60,089 nt of DNA from Treponema sp. (GCA_017446265.1 JAFSRD010000031.1:1-60089); one strand, 5' to 3'. Positions 8,101 through 19,018 are shown, numbered from the stretch's first letter. Notes: generated from the letters alone by a model not told the origin. Program-made: numbers and translations.

Positions 8101-8675
8101 GTCAATTCTATGAATGTCCTGCATTCCAAACGCCGAGCCAAGAGATGATTGCTGAAAAATTAGAAGAGGCAGGACTTTCTGGCGACTGCAAGCAGGTTGT
8201 GCGCGACGGGCGCACAGGCGTGCCGTTTGTCAATCCCATTTTTGTCGGTGTAATTTACTTTATGAAGTTGCACCACCTTGTAGACGACAAAATGCACGCG
8301 CGCTCAACAGGTCCGTACTCGCTCGTAACGCAACAGCCGCTCGGCGGCAAAGCGCAATTCGGCGGTCAGCGTCTCGGTGAAATGGAAGTGTGGGCGCTTG
8401 AAGCATATGGGGCTGCAAATACATTGCAGGAGATGATGACAATCAAGTCTGACGACATGAATGGGCGCTCAAAGATTTATGAGTCAATCGTAAAAGGCGA
8501 CCCGTCTTCGCCTGCGGGCATTCCTGAGTCGTTCAATGTGCTCGTGCAGGAGTTGCGCGGACTTGCACTCGACTTCACTATTTACGATGCAAAGGGCAAG
8601 CAGATTGCGCTCACAGAACGCGACCAGGAACTTATTGATAAAGCGGCATCTGGATTTGAGAAAGAAGCACGATAG
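5124..8675 (+). CDS. rpoB: RNA polymerase beta subunit
   Basis: 1183 aa, full length. The rifampicin region reads [16 protein letters not shown] then [19 protein letters not shown]. Asn502 (codon 6627-6629) occupies the place of E. coli Ser531, and Val replaces Asn518; the Asn is the substitution associated with natural rifampicin resistance in spirochaetes. HGNKGVV and the C-terminal motif [19 protein letters not shown] are intact. Eighteen nt ahead of rpoC; SD GAGGGG before ATG 5124. Confidence 0.99.
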   Translation: MFAKTQTINRQYIGQDIRSFMDVPDLISIQTSSYESFLQANKVKNRETPLDQGLQEVFSSTFPIESPNGDMTLEFDSYQLDFENIKFSEFECKQKGLTYAVPLKAAIKLVFLQTGTILQKDIYMGDIPLMTDRGTFIINGAERVVVSQIHRSPGVIFSHDKGVFSSRIIPYRGSWLEFEIDQKKELIFAKIDRKKKILGTIFLRALGCNTREEIIRCFYETEDVAVKGDVSSREKLVDKVLASAVVFHDKETNEEKRLFNAGLRLHPHEIDDLIANGISKITVIKFDTRKNSNNKDELNESLNSQMIINCFEREEVRYVKEGSTDMEPTKEDALSAVYQILMPGEPITVETAEKDLLSMFFSERRYDLGKVGRYKLNKKFDYKSSVEDVTLIKDDIIQTMKYLIKVYIGDEQIDDIDHLGNRRIRSVGELMTNQLKTAFARMERIAKERMGLKETETLKPQDLISIKPIVASIKEFFGSSQLSQFMDQVNPLAELTHKRRLNALGPGGLSRERAGFEVRDVHYSHYGRMCPIETPEGPNIGLIVSLAIFTRINDYGFLEAPYRKVENGKVVGKVAYLSAMDEDKYYIGQVVEGIGKDGSFPADMISCRNRGNYTQRSPKDVQYIDVSPRQVISVSASLIPFLEHDDANRALMGCNMQRQAVPLLFPEPPIVGTGMEEKTARDSGVLIKAKNAGEVVWVTSDCIKVRPDDAKKSDPLDEYLLLKYQRTNQDTCYHQRPTVSVGEKVKVGDVLADGPATFNGELALGRNILVGFVPWNGYNYEDAVLISERVVRDDMYTSIHIKEFSVEIRETKLGPEKITRDVPNTAEKNLDNLDAEGIIRIGAKVRSGDILVGKVTPKSETETTPEFKLLNSIFGEKAKEVRDSSLRLPHGVEGVVIDVQRLRRTEGDDLNPGVDEVVKVLIANKRKLCEGDKMAGRHGNKGVVARILPIEDMPYLEDGTPLDICLNPLGVPSRMNIGQIMESELGMAGRYLRQFYECPAFQTPSQEMIAEKLEEAGLSGDCKQVVRDGRTGVPFVNPIFVGVIYFMKLHHLVDDKMHARSTGPYSLVTQQPLGGKAQFGGQRLGEMEVWALEAYGAANTLQEMMTIKSDDMNGRSKIYESIVKGDPSSPAGIPESFNVLVQELRGLALDFTIYDAKGKQIALTERDQELIDKAASGFEKEAR

Positions 8676-8692
8676 CACAACAGGAGAAATGA

Positions 8693-11600
8693 ATGCGTGA
8701 TATTCAAGATTTTGACAGCTTAAAGATAAAACTTGCCTCGCCCGACACGATTCGCGCGTGGTCATACGGCGAAGTGAAAAAACCAGAAACTATCAATTAC
8801 CGCACGCTTCGTCCTGAAAAAGACGGGCTTTTTTGCGAGCGCATTTTTGGCACCACAAAAGAATGGGAATGTTATTGCGGCAAGTTTAAATCTATTCGCT
8901 ATAAAGGCGTTATCTGTGACAGGTGTGGAGTTGAGGTTACCGATTTTAAAGTGCGTCGTGAGCGCACTGGTCACATAGAGCTTGCAGCTCCTGTAAGTCA
9001 CATCTGGTACTATCGCTCTGTACCGAGCCGCATGGGATTGCTGCTTGATTTGCAAGTTGCCGCGTTGCGCTCTGTGCTCTATTACGAAAAATACATCGTC
9101 ATTGACCCGGGTGACACCGATTTAAAAGAGCGGCAGTTGCTCACAGAAGATGAATACAACGAAGCGCGCGAACGTTATGGTGAAACATTTTCCGCCGACA
9201 TGGGCGCAGAAGCAGTTAAAACGTTGCTTGAACGCCTTGACCTCGATGTACTTGCCGCAGAACTTCGTGCAAAGATGATCGAAAAAGGCGCAAAGAGCGA
9301 CAAACGGCTTTTGAAGCGTATTGAAATCGTAGAGCACTTCCGCGAAAGTGGCAACAAAGCGAGTTGGATGATTCTAGACGTTATTCCCGTTATTCCGCCA
9401 GATTTGCGCCCTATGGTGCAACTCGACGGCGGACGGTTTGCCACGAGCGACTTGAACGATTTGTATCGTCGCGTCATAAACCGCAACAATCGTCTTAAAC
9501 GCTTGCAACAGCTCTCCGCGCCCGACATCATCATCAGAAACGAAAAGCGCATGTTGCAAGAGGCGGTCGATGCGTTGTTCGACAACAGCAAACGGAAACG
9601 TGTTGTCAAAGGCGCGTCAAACCGTCCCCTCAAATCGATTAGCGACATGCTCAAAGGCAAGCAGGGGCGGTTTCGCCAAAATCTGCTTGGAAAGCGCGTT
9701 GACTATTCAGGCCGCTCCGTAATTGTCGTAGGACCTGAGTTGAAACTGTGGCAGTGCGGGCTTCCCACGAAGATGGCGCTTGAGCTGTTCAAGCCGTTTA
9801 TTATGAAAAAACTCGTCGATAAAGATGTAGTGTTTAATATCAAGAAGGCAAAAATCCTCGTCGAATCGGAGTCGCCTGAAGTATATGCAATCCTCGACGA
9901 AGTGGTGAGCGAGCATCCTGTCATGCTCAACCGTGCGCCAACGCTGCACCGATTGGGCATTCAAGCGTTTGAGCCTGTGCTCGTTGAAGGCAAGGCAATC
10001 AAGCTGCATCCGCTTGCGTGCAAGGCGTTCAACGCAGACTTTGACGGCGACCAGATGGCAATCCACGTGCCGCTTACACAGGCAGCGCAAATGGAATGTT
10101 GGACGCTCATGCTTTCTGCACGCAACTTGCTCGATCCTGCGAACGGCAACACTATCGTATATCCGTCACAAGACATGGTGCTGGGCATTTACTATATGAC
10201 ATCAATTAAGCCCGATGCAAAAGGCACAGGCAGGCGTTTCTCTTCTGCTGATGAGGCGCGCATGGCGGCAGAGAGCGGCAGTATTGCTTGGCAGGCGGCA
10301 ATCAATGTTCCTGCTCCTAAAAACTCGTTCGGCGACGATGCGTTTAAAGTGGGAGATGTTATTACGACATCTGCGGGCATTCTTGCATTTAATGAAGAGA
10401 TGCCCGATGAAGTTGGCTATGTGAACGAACAGATGGACGACAAAAAATTGCGCAAGATGATTGAGCATGTGTACCATACGCAAGGGGCATGGCTTACGAT
10501 AAAGATGCTTGATGCGATTAAAGCGTGCGGTTACAAAAATGCTACATTCTATGGTGCAACGCTCTCTATGGACGACATCCTTGTTCCCGACGCAAAGAAA
10601 AAAATGGTTGACAAGGCGAACAAAGAAGTTGAGGAAATTGTCAGTCAGTATTCAAAAGGTATTATCACTGCCGAAGAGCGCTACCAAAAAGTGACTGACT
10701 TGTGGGCGCGTGCAAACGACGAGCTTTCAAAAATCATGATGGAAAACCTTAAAAGAGACAAGGATGGCTTCAACACTATCTACATGATGGCAAAATCTGG
10801 TGCACGCGGTTCTCCAAAGCAGATTTCGCAGCTTGCGGCAATGCGCGGCCTTATGGCAAAACCGAACGGCGACATCATTGAGCTGCCGATTCGCTCCAAC
10901 TTCAAGGAAGGGCTTTCTGTCATTGAATTCTTCATTTCGACGAATGGTGCGCGCAAAGGGCTCTCTGACACCGCGCTGAAAACTGCCGATGCCGGCTACA
11001 TGACGAGGCGACTTGTTGACGTAGCGCAAGATGTTGTCATAAATGAAGACGACTGTGGCACCATAAACGGCATTGATTATACCGCAATCAAAGATGGCGA
11101 TGAAGTTGTTGTGCCGCTTGGCGAGCGCATTGTCGGTCACTATACGATTGAGCGCGTCATTCATCCGATTACCGGTGAACTCTTGTGCGATGTAAACCAG
11201 TATATTGACCCGGAGCTTGCGCGCACGATTGATGAAGCTGGCGTTGAAAGCGTCAAGTTGCGCACGGTGCTCACGTGCGAGGCGCGGCATGGCATTTGCG
11301 TAAAGTGTTATGGTCAAAATCTTGCGCGCAATAAAATTGTTGAAATTGGAGAGGCGGTAGGCATCATTGCGGCGCAGTCAATCGGGCAGCCGGGAACGCA
11401 GCTCACGCTCCGCACATTCCACTCAGGTGGAGCTGCTGAAAAAACGACAGAAGAAAATCACATTGTATTGAAATATGACGCGTACATAAAAGATGTTTCT
11501 GGCACGCACGTAGAGATGAAAAAAAGCGGCAAGTGGCTTTTCACGCGCAGAGGCACTATGATTGTAAATCATATTTTTGAGCAGATAAAAGTTGAGCGTG

Positions 11601-12970
11601 GTGCAGATGTGCAGGTAAAAGATGGAGACAAGATTTTAAAAGGGAGCGTCATCTATACAAAAAAAGGCGAGACGAAAAAAGCTTCCACAGCGGCAAAAGT
11701 CATGATTCGTGGCAATACGATTTATCTTATGAGCAGCGAAGTAAAAGTAGATATTGCAAACGGTTCTACTATATACGTAAAAGTTGGCGACATTGTGGAA
11801 GCGGGAAATCCCATTGGCGAATTTGACCCGTTCAGCGAGCCTATTATTGCAGAAAGCGACGGCTACATTCACTTTGAAGACATCATTGTTGGTTCAACGC
11901 TTGAAGAACACACAGATTTGCAGACAGGCAATGTTGAGCGCACTATAAGCGATTTACACCTCGATATACATCAGCCGCGCATCCTCATTACCGATGAAGC
12001 GGGCAACGAGCTTGGAAGCTATCCGCTGCCTGCGGGAGCGGTGCTCAACGTTGATGATAAGCAAAAAATCGCTGCGGGTGTAACGCTTGCAAAATTGCCA
12101 AAAGCAGCTGCAAAATCGAGCGATATTACTGGCGGTTTGCCGCGCGTTTCAGAGTTGTTTGAGGCGCGCAAGCCGAAAAATCCGTGCGTGCTTGCAAAGA
12201 TTTCCGGCGTTGTCAAATTCAAAAACGTTGTAAAAGGAAAACGCATGGTTACTGTCGAAGATGAATTTGGCAAAGTGTATGAACATGCAGTTCCCACGAA
12301 CAAGCGCATGCTCGTGCGTGACGGCGACCACGTGGAAGCAGGTGAGCAGTTGTGCGATGGTTCTCCAAGCCCGCACGACATTTTATCAATTCGCGGCGAA
12401 AACGCGTTGCAAAATTATCTTATGGACGAGATTCAGCAAGTATACCGTGCTCAAGGTGTTGACATCAACGACAAGCATATCGGAATTATTGTACGGCAAA
12501 TGCTTCGCAAGGTAGAAATTGTTGCAGTTGGCGACACGCACTTTATCTATGGTCAGCAAGTTGACAAGTACAAGTTCCATGCGGAAAACAGGCGCGTGAT
12601 TGCAGAAGGCGGACAGAGCGCAATAGGGCGTCCCATGTTCCAAGGCATTACAAAAGCATCGCTTGGCGTTGATTCATTCATTTCTGCCGCGTCGTTTCAG
12701 GAAACGACGCGCGTGCTCACAAATGCTGCAATTGCAGGAGCCGTAGACGGTTTGCATGGCATAAAAGAGAATGTTGCAATTGGCCACATGATTCCTGCTG
12801 GTACGGGAATACGCAACTACAAGAACATCAAGCTTTTTGATGGAAGCGATAAAGATTTAGATGTGCAGATGGATGAAATCCTTGAACGCCGTAGAATTGA
12901 AAAAGAGCAGGAAGCGTTGATTCTTGCTGAATACGCCGCGTATGACAACGAGGAGCCCGAAGCAGATTGA
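8693..12970 (+). CDS. rpoC: RNA polymerase beta' subunit
   Basis: 1425 aa. The N-terminal zinc site has Cys60, Cys62, Cys75 and Cys78. The catalytic NADFDGD motif (residues 447-453) supplies the three Mg-binding aspartates. The second zinc cluster is in [13 protein letters not shown]. Trigger-loop and bridge-helix regions look normal ([20 protein letters not shown]). SD AGGAG lies 8 nt before the ATG. Ends the rplKAJL-rpoBC unit. Confidence 0.99.
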   Translation: MRDIQDFDSLKIKLASPDTIRAWSYGEVKKPETINYRTLRPEKDGLFCERIFGTTKEWECYCGKFKSIRYKGVICDRCGVEVTDFKVRRERTGHIELAAPVSHIWYYRSVPSRMGLLLDLQVAALRSVLYYEKYIVIDPGDTDLKERQLLTEDEYNEARERYGETFSADMGAEAVKTLLERLDLDVLAAELRAKMIEKGAKSDKRLLKRIEIVEHFRESGNKASWMILDVIPVIPPDLRPMVQLDGGRFATSDLNDLYRRVINRNNRLKRLQQLSAPDIIIRNEKRMLQEAVDALFDNSKRKRVVKGASNRPLKSISDMLKGKQGRFRQNLLGKRVDYSGRSVIVVGPELKLWQCGLPTKMALELFKPFIMKKLVDKDVVFNIKKAKILVESESPEVYAILDEVVSEHPVMLNRAPTLHRLGIQAFEPVLVEGKAIKLHPLACKAFNADFDGDQMAIHVPLTQAAQMECWTLMLSARNLLDPANGNTIVYPSQDMVLGIYYMTSIKPDAKGTGRRFSSADEARMAAESGSIAWQAAINVPAPKNSFGDDAFKVGDVITTSAGILAFNEEMPDEVGYVNEQMDDKKLRKMIEHVYHTQGAWLTIKMLDAIKACGYKNATFYGATLSMDDILVPDAKKKMVDKANKEVEEIVSQYSKGIITAEERYQKVTDLWARANDELSKIMMENLKRDKDGFNTIYMMAKSGARGSPKQISQLAAMRGLMAKPNGDIIELPIRSNFKEGLSVIEFFISTNGARKGLSDTALKTADAGYMTRRLVDVAQDVVINEDDCGTINGIDYTAIKDGDEVVVPLGERIVGHYTIERVIHPITGELLCDVNQYIDPELARTIDEAGVESVKLRTVLTCEARHGICVKCYGQNLARNKIVEIGEAVGIIAAQSIGQPGTQLTLRTFHSGGAAEKTTEENHIVLKYDAYIKDVSGTHVEMKKSGKWLFTRRGTMIVNHIFEQIKVERGADVQVKDGDKILKGSVIYTKKGETKKASTAAKVMIRGNTIYLMSSEVKVDIANGSTIYVKVGDIVEAGNPIGEFDPFSEPIIAESDGYIHFEDIIVGSTLEEHTDLQTGNVERTISDLHLDIHQPRILITDEAGNELGSYPLPAGAVLNVDDKQKIAAGVTLAKLPKAAAKSSDITGGLPRVSELFEARKPKNPCVLAKISGVVKFKNVVKGKRMVTVEDEFGKVYEHAVPTNKRMLVRDGDHVEAGEQLCDGSPSPHDILSIRGENALQNYLMDEIQQVYRAQGVDINDKHIGIIVRQMLRKVEIVAVGDTHFIYGQQVDKYKFHAENRRVIAEGGQSAIGRPMFQGITKASLGVDSFISAASFQETTRVLTNAAIAGAVDGLHGIKENVAIGHMIPAGTGIRNYKNIKLFDGSDKDLDVQMDEILERRRIEKEQEALILAEYAAYDNEEPEAD

Positions 12971-12990
12971 AAGTAGTCGTGTGCGTGCTA

Positions 12991-13027
12991 TTGACGAACG
13001 AAGCAGAAATTTACTATAATAAATTTC
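12991..13027 (+). promoter_or_regulatory. Promoter of rpsL-rpsG with an inverted repeat across the -10 box
   Basis: TTGACG (12991-12996) and perfect TATAAT (13015-13020) are separated by 18 nt. An 8-bp inverted repeat GAAATTTA (13006-13013) / TAAATTTC (13020-13027) flanks and overlaps the -10 box, an operator-like layout. Confidence 0.65.
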
Positions 13028-13106
13028 CGTCTTTGTAATGCGCTCATCGAGGTAGTTTTCCGGAGTGCTGCCGGATTAGTTTTGAATTATAATAAGGAGG
13101 TAGGCA

Positions 13107-13481
13107 GTGCCTACAATTAATCAGTTGATTCATCAGGGACGAAAGTCTGCTGCGAACAGAACAAAAGCGCCTGCGCTTGATTCGTGTCCGCAAAAACGCG
13201 GTGTGTGCACGCGCGTTATGACCATGACTCCTAAAAAACCAAATTCGGCGTTGCGGAAAATTGCGCGTGTTCGCTTGAGCAACGGCATGGAAGTGACTGC
13301 ATATATACCCGGCATTGGGCATAATTTGCAGGAGCACTCTGTTGTGTTGGTGCGCGGCGGTCGTGTAAAAGATTTGCCTGGCGTGCGCTATCATATTATA
13401 CGCGGTACAAAAGATACGCTTGGCGTTGATGGCCGCAAGCGCGGTCGTTCAAAGTACGGCGCAAAACGTCCGAAAGCGTAA
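13107..13481 (+). CDS. rpsL: Ribosomal protein uS12
   Basis: 124 aa, typical. The start is GTG 13107 with AAGGAGG at 13094-13100. Decoding-centre residues are intact: the streptomycin-relevant lysines in TPKKPNS (Lys43/Lys44) and [11 protein letters not shown] (Lys88), with Asp89 the usual methylthiolation site. No resistance substitution is visible. Nineteen nt ahead of rpsG. Confidence 0.98.
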   Translation: MPTINQLIHQGRKSAANRTKAPALDSCPQKRGVCTRVMTMTPKKPNSALRKIARVRLSNGMEVTAYIPGIGHNLQEHSVVLVRGGRVKDLPGVRYHIIRGTKDTLGVDGRKRGRSKYGAKRPKA

Positions 13482-13499
13482 AAAAGTCAAGGAGAAGCT

Positions 13500-13970
13500 A
13501 TGGGAAGACATAAAAAGTCAGTTGACCGCCCTGTTATGCCCGATGTACGATACAACAGCAAGGTTGTTTCCAAATTTATTGCACGTATGATGCTCAACGG
13601 CAAAAAAGAGACGAGCAAGCGCATTTTATATACAGCGATGGACAATCTCAAAGCGAAGACGGAAAAAGACCCGCTTGAAGTGTTTTTGAAAGCAGTTGAC
13701 AACGTTAAGCCGATGGTAGAGGTGAAATCTCGACGCGTTGGCGGTGCGACATATCAAGTGCCGGTAGAAATCCGCGATGCGCGCAAAGAAGCGCTTGCGA
13801 TGCGCTGGATTATCACTGCTGCCCGCAACAGAAATGGACACGGCATGATCGATACGCTTTCTGCAGAGTTGCTTGACGCATATAACAGCACGGGAACGGC
13901 GTTTAAGAAAAAAGAAGACACGCACAAAATGGCAGAGGCGAACAAAGCGTTTGCACATTACAGGTGGTAG
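13500..13970 (+). CDS. rpsG: Ribosomal protein uS7
   Basis: 156 aa, normal length. It nucleates the 30S head and contacts E-site tRNA. Signatures [24 protein letters not shown] and NKAFAHYRW are present. A terminator follows at once, so the str unit here is only rpsL-rpsG: fusA, which usually follows rpsG, is absent. Confidence 0.98.
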   Translation: MGRHKKSVDRPVMPDVRYNSKVVSKFIARMMLNGKKETSKRILYTAMDNLKAKTEKDPLEVFLKAVDNVKPMVEVKSRRVGGATYQVPVEIRDARKEALAMRWIITAARNRNGHGMIDTLSAELLDAYNSTGTAFKKKEDTHKMAEANKAFAHYRW

Positions 13971-13977
13971 TGAATAA

Positions 13978-14007
13978 GCCCGTCGGCATTCGGCGGGTGC
14001 TTTTTTT
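13978..14007 (+). terminator. Rho-independent terminator after rpsG
   Basis: Stem CCCGTCG/CGGCGGG (one G-U pair) around a 5-nt loop, followed by seven T (14001-14007). It starts 8 nt after the rpsG stop codon. Confidence 0.85.
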
Positions 14008-14094
14008 ACAGTACAGCGTACGATGATATGCAGCATAGGTAAGAAGGCAACAGTAAAAGTGCGAAAAAATTTTTAAAATTTCGTCTTTTACCAC

Positions 14095-14123
14095 TTGAAA
14101 CATTTTTGCAAATGTAGTAATAT
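14095..14123 (+). promoter_or_regulatory. Probable promoter of tuf and the S10-spc-alpha cluster
   Basis: TTGAAA (14095-14100) and TAATAT (14118-14123) with 17-nt spacing, inside an AT-rich stretch upstream of tuf. If correct, the tuf leader is about 440 nt long. Confidence 0.5.
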
Positions 14124-14133
14124 ACAAAAACTT

Positions 14134-14160
14134 CGCTATTTTCCTACGGGTAGAATAGCG
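14134..14160 (+). promoter_or_regulatory. Hairpin at the start of the tuf leader
   Basis: CGCTATT (14134-14140) pairs with AATAGCG (14154-14160), with further CTA/TAG pairing inside. It begins about 10 nt after the -10 box, so it would be the 5' end of the transcript: a stabilising hairpin or operator. No T-run follows. Confidence 0.45.
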
Positions 14161-14533
14161 GTAAAAGGTGCTTTACTAGTCAACATGGTTTTGTGCCTGG
14201 CACTACCGTAAAGTCAGCGTATAGCTTTCAGGCAGTGCGGTGCATGGTGTGGAGTTTTTTGCCGTTGGTAAAAAACAGGGAGAAGCAGCGTGCATTTTGA
14301 CTTGTCCGTTACATGGACGATAAGGCTTGATTGCCAAACCAGTTGTCAAAGTGAGTTTGATGATGATCGGTGGTGCCGGCCAAGAATGTTCCGAAAGTAT
14401 GGAATGTTTCACTTGAAAATTTCTTGTCCGTCAATATCATCTCATCAATAAAATAGTGTGTATGCGAATGCGGCGTTTTCGGTATGAAAGTGTCTCGTTC
14501 TGGCTTAAAGTGCATCACATAAAAACAATGCAT
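14161..14533. other. Long untranslated leader or intergenic sequence before tuf, no supported gene
   Basis: About 370 nt without a supportable + strand gene. On the - strand two overlapping open frames cover ~14203-14515 (one includes HYFIDEMILTDKKFSSETF, the other TGLAIKPYRPCNGQVKMH) and would join by a frameshift near 14335-14345. Their base usage is gene-like, but I do not recognise a family and see no ribosome site. It could be a gene remnant or an RNA leader. Confidence 0.35.
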
Positions 14534-14561
14534 GCCGGAGAAAGGGAAATCCGGCAAGGAG
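14534..14561 (+). promoter_or_regulatory. Stem-loop abutting the tuf Shine-Dalgarno
   Basis: GCCGGA (14534-14539) pairs with TCCGGC (14550-14555) around a 10-nt purine-rich loop. The SD AAGGAG is at 14556-14561, immediately after the stem, so a ligand or protein on the hairpin could affect initiation. An in-frame ATG at 14532 lies in this hairpin and is unlikely to be the start. Confidence 0.45.
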
Positions 14562-14567
14562 AAAATC

Positions 14568-15764
14568 ATGGCAAAGGAAAAGTTCGTTAGAACTAAACCC
14601 CACATGAACGTTGGAACCATCGGTCATATAGACCATGGTAAAACTACTCTGTCAGCAGCGATCACACAATACTGCGCACGCAAATTCGGCGACCATGCGC
14701 TTAAGTATGATGAAATCGACAATGCGCCTGAAGAAAAAGAGCGCGGTATTACCATCAATACGCGTCACCTTGAGTACCAGTCCGACAAGCGCCACTACGC
14801 GCACATCGACTGTCCTGGTCACGCTGACTACATCAAAAACATGATTACTGGCGCTGCTCAGATGGACGGTGCAGTTCTTGTTGTTGCTGCGCCTGACGGT
14901 TGTATGCCCCAGACAAAAGAACACTTGCTTTTGGCTCGTCAGGTTGGCGTACCGAAAATTATTGTTTTCCTTAACAAAGTAGATCAGTTTGATGCAAGCG
15001 AAGCTTCCGACATGATTGAAATGGCAAAAGAAGATGTCAAAGATACTGTGACAAAATACGGCTTTTCTTCAGACACGCCGATTGTTGTCGGTTCTGCTTT
15101 CAAGGCGCTCAACGAAAGTGAAAGTGCAGAAAATACAAAATGCATTGAAGATTTGCTTTCTGCAATGGACAGTTGGTTTGACGACCCCGTCCGCGATGAA
15201 GATAAGCCATTCCTCATGCCGTTGGAAGACATCTTTACAATTACGGGACGTGGCACTGTCGTTACCGGTCGTATTGAGCGCGGCATTGTGAGCATGGGTG
15301 ACGAAGTAGAAATTGTTGGCATTCGACCGACGCAAAAATCAACTGTTACTGGTGTTGAAATGTTCCAGAAAACGCTCGACAAAGGTATTGCCGGTGACAA
15401 TGTTGGCATTCTTTTGCGCGGTATTGAAAAGAAAGACGTTGAGCGCGGACAGGTTCTCTCAAAGCCGGGTTCAATTCAGCCGCACACGAAGTTCAAGGCG
15501 CAGATTTACGTGCTTACGGAAGCGGAAGGTGGACGCAAAAAACCGTTCTTTACAGGCTATCGCCCGCAGTTCTATTTCCGTACCACAGACATCACGGGAA
15601 CAATTGAGCTTGATCCGAGCATCCAGATGGTAAAACCGGGTGACAACGTAGAGATTACAGGCTCGCTCATTCACCCGATTGCTATGGACGAAGGGCTTAA
15701 GCTTGCTATACGCGAGGGCGGTCGTACTATTGCGTCCGGACAGGTTACGAAGGTTATTGAATAG
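14568..15764 (+). CDS. tuf: Elongation factor Tu
   Basis: 398 aa from ATG 14568, chosen because the protein then begins [17 protein letters not shown] like all EF-Tu and AAGGAG sits 6 nt upstream. GTPase motifs GHIDHGKTT (G1), DCPGH (G3) and NKVD (G4) are intact, with the Pi-switch region RGITI. Domains 2 and 3 follow ([20 protein letters not shown]). Delivers aminoacyl-tRNA to the ribosome. It heads the S10 cluster without fusA. Confidence 0.99.
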   Translation: MAKEKFVRTKPHMNVGTIGHIDHGKTTLSAAITQYCARKFGDHALKYDEIDNAPEEKERGITINTRHLEYQSDKRHYAHIDCPGHADYIKNMITGAAQMDGAVLVVAAPDGCMPQTKEHLLLARQVGVPKIIVFLNKVDQFDASEASDMIEMAKEDVKDTVTKYGFSSDTPIVVGSAFKALNESESAENTKCIEDLLSAMDSWFDDPVRDEDKPFLMPLEDIFTITGRGTVVTGRIERGIVSMGDEVEIVGIRPTQKSTVTGVEMFQKTLDKGIAGDNVGILLRGIEKKDVERGQVLSKPGSIQPHTKFKAQIYVLTEAEGGRKKPFFTGYRPQFYFRTTDITGTIELDPSIQMVKPGDNVEITGSLIHPIAMDEGLKLAIREGGRTIASGQVTKVIE

Positions 15765-15830
15765 TGTTGTTTGCAAGCAGTCAGCGTCTGTCATTGTGGC
15801 GGGCGTTGACCGCATTGATTTGGAGGAATA

Positions 15831-16139
15831 ATGGCTAGTGGTAAGATTCGTGTTACGCTCCGTGCGTATGACGCGGAGGTGATCGATCAAAGTGCAAAGT
15901 CAATTGTGCAAACTGTTCAGAAAGCGGGCGCAAAAGTGTCAGGACCGATTCCGCTTCCGACACGAATTAATAAGATTACGGTGCTCCGCTCGCCGCATGT
16001 TAATAAAAAGTCGCGCGAGCAGTTTGAGATGCACACGCACAAACGCCTTATAGACATACTTGACCCAACTTCAGATGTGATGGATTCGCTTATGAAGTTG
16101 GAACTGCCTGCCGGCGTAGAGGTAAAAGTAAAGCAGTAA
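15831..16139 (+). CDS. rpsJ: Ribosomal protein uS10 (NusE)
   Basis: 102 aa, canonical ([41 protein letters not shown] split by a loop). 30S head protein that also partners NusB in antitermination and can bind the NusG KOW domain (nusG is at 1931). SD GGAGG at 15822-15826. Confidence 0.98.
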   Translation: MASGKIRVTLRAYDAEVIDQSAKSIVQTVQKAGAKVSGPIPLPTRINKITVLRSPHVNKKSREQFEMHTHKRLIDILDPTSDVMDSLMKLELPAGVEVKVKQ

Positions 16140-16166
16140 CGCTTTTGCGTATAAAATGCAGTACGG

Positions 16167-16217
16167 TCCTGCGGATCCAGGATGGCGGCTGAAGAGCGGG
16201 AGCAAAGTACGTTGCTC
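16167..16217 (+). promoter_or_regulatory. Two hairpins between rpsJ and rplC
   Basis: TCCTG (16167-16171)/CAGGA (16178-16182) and GAGCAA (16200-16205)/TTGCTC (16212-16217) lie in the 101-nt gap before rplC. The second hairpin is 9 nt upstream of the AAGGAG ribosome site. In E. coli L4 controls the S10 operon through a leader hairpin ahead of rpsJ; here the structure lies after rpsJ. Regulatory role inferred. Confidence 0.35.
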
Positions 16218-16240
16218 TCTGTTGCAAGGAGTATTTTTTA

Positions 16241-16861
16241 ATGAAAGGTTTGATTGCAAAAAAAGTGGGAATGACGCAGGTGTTCGATGAAAGCGGCAAC
16301 CTTATTCCGGTGACCGTGATCCGCATTGACCCTAACGTTGTCGTTGCCACAAGAACAAAGGAGCGTAACGGATACGATGCCGTTGTGCTTGGCATTGACG
16401 ACATGAAGATGTCAAAAGTGGTGAAGCCGTACAAAGGGCAGTTTGCAGAAAATATTGCGCCGAAGCGCACGCTCAGGGAATTCCGCGATTTTGAAAAAGA
16501 TGTCAAAGTTGGCGACGAAATTGGGCTTGAGCTTTTTGAAGGCACGCGTTTCCTTGATGTTACCTCCATGTCAAAGGGTAAAGGTTTTCAGGGCGTTATG
16601 AAACGCTGGGGGTTTCACGGTGGACGCGCTTCGCACGGTTCAAAATTTCATCGTGAAGGTGGCGGCACAGGTCAGTCAACAACGCCAGGTCACACGTTTA
16701 AAAATACGAAAATGCCTGGTCGTATGGGTTTTAGAAAGACAACTGTTCAGAATCTGCAAATTGTAAAAACAGATTCCGACTTAAAAGTGATTATGGTTCG
16801 CGGGGCAGTGCCCGGGAATAAAGACTGTATGCTCATTGTCAAATCTGCGGTGAAAAAATAG
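16241..16861 (+). CDS. rplC: Ribosomal protein uL3
   Basis: 206 aa. Contacts the peptidyl-transferase centre through its central loop (GGRASHGSKFHREGGGTGQ), including the conserved Gln that is often methylated. Starts MKGLIAKKVGMTQVF with SD AAGGAG. Ten nt ahead of rplD. Confidence 0.98.
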   Translation: MKGLIAKKVGMTQVFDESGNLIPVTVIRIDPNVVVATRTKERNGYDAVVLGIDDMKMSKVVKPYKGQFAENIAPKRTLREFRDFEKDVKVGDEIGLELFEGTRFLDVTSMSKGKGFQGVMKRWGFHGGRASHGSKFHREGGGTGQSTTPGHTFKNTKMPGRMGFRKTTVQNLQIVKTDSDLKVIMVRGAVPGNKDCMLIVKSAVKK

Positions 16862-16871
16862 GTGACAAGTT

Positions 16872-17513
16872 ATGGAAAAGAAAGTCTATTCTATTGATGG
16901 CAAAGAATTGCGTACAATCACCCTTGATGATGCGGTGTTCGGTCTTCCGTTGAACGAAGATGTTATTTACTACGCTATTACAAATGAATTAGCGAACAGG
17001 CGTGTGGGCACTGCGTGTACAAAAACGCGTAGCGAAGTGCACGGCAGCAATGCCAAGCCGTATCGCCAAAAGGGTACGGGGCGAGCACGACGCGGTGACA
17101 GGAAATCTCCGTTGCTCAGAGGTGGCGGCACGATATTTGGTCCGAAACCGCGTGATTACAGCTATGCGATTCCAAAAAAAGAAAAACGCCTTGCAATGAA
17201 AACGATTTTGAGCATGCAGGCGCAGAGCGACCGTTTTACTGTTGTAGAAGATTTTACAATCGACAGCGGCAAAACAAAAGACCTCGTAAAAATTCTTGGT
17301 AATTTTACGAGTGGCGAACGCACTGTGCTTATTCTCAAAGATGATGATGCAATGATTAAACGTGCTGCTCGCAATATTCCGCGAGTGCAGTTTTTGTCGT
17401 ACAACAGATTGAGTGCACATACGTTGTTTTATGGGCGCAAGATTATTGTGCTTGAAAGTGCTGTAAAAAATCTTTCGACATTTTATGCAGCGCAAAGCAA
17501 GGAGGCAAAATAA
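16872..17513 (+). CDS. rplD: Ribosomal protein uL4
   Basis: 213 aa. The extended loop that lines the exit tunnel reads [19 protein letters not shown], normal for macrolide-sensitive sequences. In enterobacteria L4 is the S10-operon repressor. The stop codon overlaps the rplW start by one base, indicating coupled translation. Confidence 0.98.
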   Translation: MEKKVYSIDGKELRTITLDDAVFGLPLNEDVIYYAITNELANRRVGTACTKTRSEVHGSNAKPYRQKGTGRARRGDRKSPLLRGGGTIFGPKPRDYSYAIPKKEKRLAMKTILSMQAQSDRFTVVEDFTIDSGKTKDLVKILGNFTSGERTVLILKDDDAMIKRAARNIPRVQFLSYNRLSAHTLFYGRKIIVLESAVKNLSTFYAAQSKEAK

Positions 17514-17797
17514 TGGATCTTGAAGATGTTCTTATTAAGCCTGTTATTTCAGAAAAAGCAAATATGCTGCGCGAGCAGAATAAATATGTGTTCATTGTTC
17601 GCAAAGACGCAAGTAAAATACAAATTAAAGAAGCTGTCCGCAAGCTTTTTAACGTAACTGTTGTCAATTGCACTACCATGAATGTTCGTGGAAAATGGAA
17701 GCGGACTCGGGGCATTCCCGGTCTTACTGCTTCATATAAAAAAGCGATTGTGCGCGTTGCTCCTGGTCAAACAATCCAGGCGTTTGAAGGCGTGTGA
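17513..17797 (+). CDS. rplW: Ribosomal protein uL23
   Basis: 94 aa, typical. At the tunnel exit it is the docking site for trigger factor and SRP. Family pattern VLIKPVISEKA, NKYVFIVRKDA and WKRTRGIPG is present. The ATG overlaps the rplD stop. Confidence 0.98.
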   Translation: MDLEDVLIKPVISEKANMLREQNKYVFIVRKDASKIQIKEAVRKLFNVTVVNCTTMNVRGKWKRTRGIPGLTASYKKAIVRVAPGQTIQAFEGV

Positions 17798-17823
17798 GCT
17801 TTTAAGGATTAAGGGGATTTATT

Positions 17824-18657
17824 ATGGCTCTTAAAGTGTATAAGCCGATAACGCCAGGTCTTCGCGGACGAGTGGGCCTGGTACGAGATGCTTTAACGGT
17901 AGACAAGCCGTATAAAAAACTCACGTCGGGTAAAGTGTCGAAAGCTGGTCGCAGTAGTAATGGGCGTATTTCCGTGCGTCATCAAGGCGGCGGACATAAG
18001 CAAAAATATCGCGAAATTGATTTTAAGCGCAACAAGCACGGCATTCCGGGAACGGTAAAAACGATTGAGTATGACCCGAACCGGAGCGCAAATATTGCGC
18101 TGGTGTTTTATGCAGACGGCGACAAGCGCTACATCATTGCACCGAAAGGTTTGCAAGTTGGGCAAAAAATTATGTCGGGCGAAACAGCTGCGCCGACTGT
18201 TGGCAATGCGCTCCCGCTTGGTCTTATTCCCGTTGGTTTTACTGTACACAATATTGAATTGCAACTCGGTCGTGGCGGACAACTTGCGCGTTCTGCAGGA
18301 GCAAGTGCAATGCTTTCAGGCAACGAAGGCAAGTATGTCATTATCAAATTGCCGTCGGGCGAGCTCCGTAGAATAAACGCAAAATGCTATGCGACGGTTG
18401 GTGTTGTTGGAAACGAGGACCATATGAATGTGCGGCTTGGCAAAGCAGGACGCAAGCGCTGGCTGGGCATTCGCCCGACGGTGCGAGGCATGGCCATGAA
18501 CCCTGTTGACCACCCGCTTGGAGGTGGTGAAGGCGCAGGTAAAGGTCGTAATCCTGTGACTCCGTGGGGGCAGCCATGTAAAGGGTATAAGACGCGCAAC
18601 AAACGCAAGCCGTCGAGTAAATTTATCATTTCGCGCCGTAAAAGTGGGAGGAGATAA
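17824..18657 (+). CDS. rplB: Ribosomal protein uL2
   Basis: 277 aa. Needed for subunit association and peptidyl-transferase assembly. The C-terminal signature with the functionally important His, [14 protein letters not shown], is intact. SD AAGGGG precedes ATG 17824. Confidence 0.99.
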   Translation: MALKVYKPITPGLRGRVGLVRDALTVDKPYKKLTSGKVSKAGRSSNGRISVRHQGGGHKQKYREIDFKRNKHGIPGTVKTIEYDPNRSANIALVFYADGDKRYIIAPKGLQVGQKIMSGETAAPTVGNALPLGLIPVGFTVHNIELQLGRGGQLARSAGASAMLSGNEGKYVIIKLPSGELRRINAKCYATVGVVGNEDHMNVRLGKAGRKRWLGIRPTVRGMAMNPVDHPLGGGEGAGKGRNPVTPWGQPCKGYKTRNKRKPSSKFIISRRKSGRR

Positions 18658-18659
18658 TC

Positions 18660-19007
18660 GTGTCTAGGTCAGTGAAAAAAGGGCCTTTCGTAGAAAAGAG
18701 CTTGTATAAAAAAGTGCTGGCGATGAACAAAGAGTCGGACAGGAAGATGATTAAGACGTATTCCCGTTGCTCTACAATCATCCCAGAGATGGTTGGAAAC
18801 ACTATTTCTGTATATAATGGCAAATCATGGATTCCCGTGTATATCACGGAAAATCTTGTTGGACATAAGCTTGGGGAATTTTCTCCAACGCGTATTTTCC
18901 GTGCTCACGGCGGTTCAGATAAAGCTGCGGCGGCTAAGAAAGCGGCAAAATCGGCTGCGGCTCCAGCGGCATCTGCCACGTCGGCATCAGCAGCATCGGC
19001 TAACTAG
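18660..19007 (+). CDS. rpsS: Ribosomal protein uS19 with Ala/Ser-rich tail
   Basis: 115 aa from GTG 18660 (SD GGGAGGAG), longer than the usual ~92. Residues 1-~87 are normal ([23 protein letters not shown]). From ~88 it is a Lys/Ala then Ala/Ser low-complexity tail. 30S head protein that works with S13. Confidence 0.97.
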   Translation: MSRSVKKGPFVEKSLYKKVLAMNKESDRKMIKTYSRCSTIIPEMVGNTISVYNGKSWIPVYITENLVGHKLGEFSPTRIFRAHGGSDKAAAAKKAAKSAAAPAASATSASAASAN

Positions 19008-19018
19008 AGGTAGAAATT

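Noticed and set aside
13088-13093. Second TATAAT before rpsL as a promoter
   Set aside because: No -35 at suitable distance, and it runs into AAGGAGG; the promoter at 12991-13020 is complete.
14532-14567. Longer EF-Tu starting at ATG 14532 (12 extra residues)
   Set aside because: These codons cover a hairpin and the AAGGAG ribosome site; EF-Tu proteins begin MAKEKFxRxKPH, matching ATG 14568.
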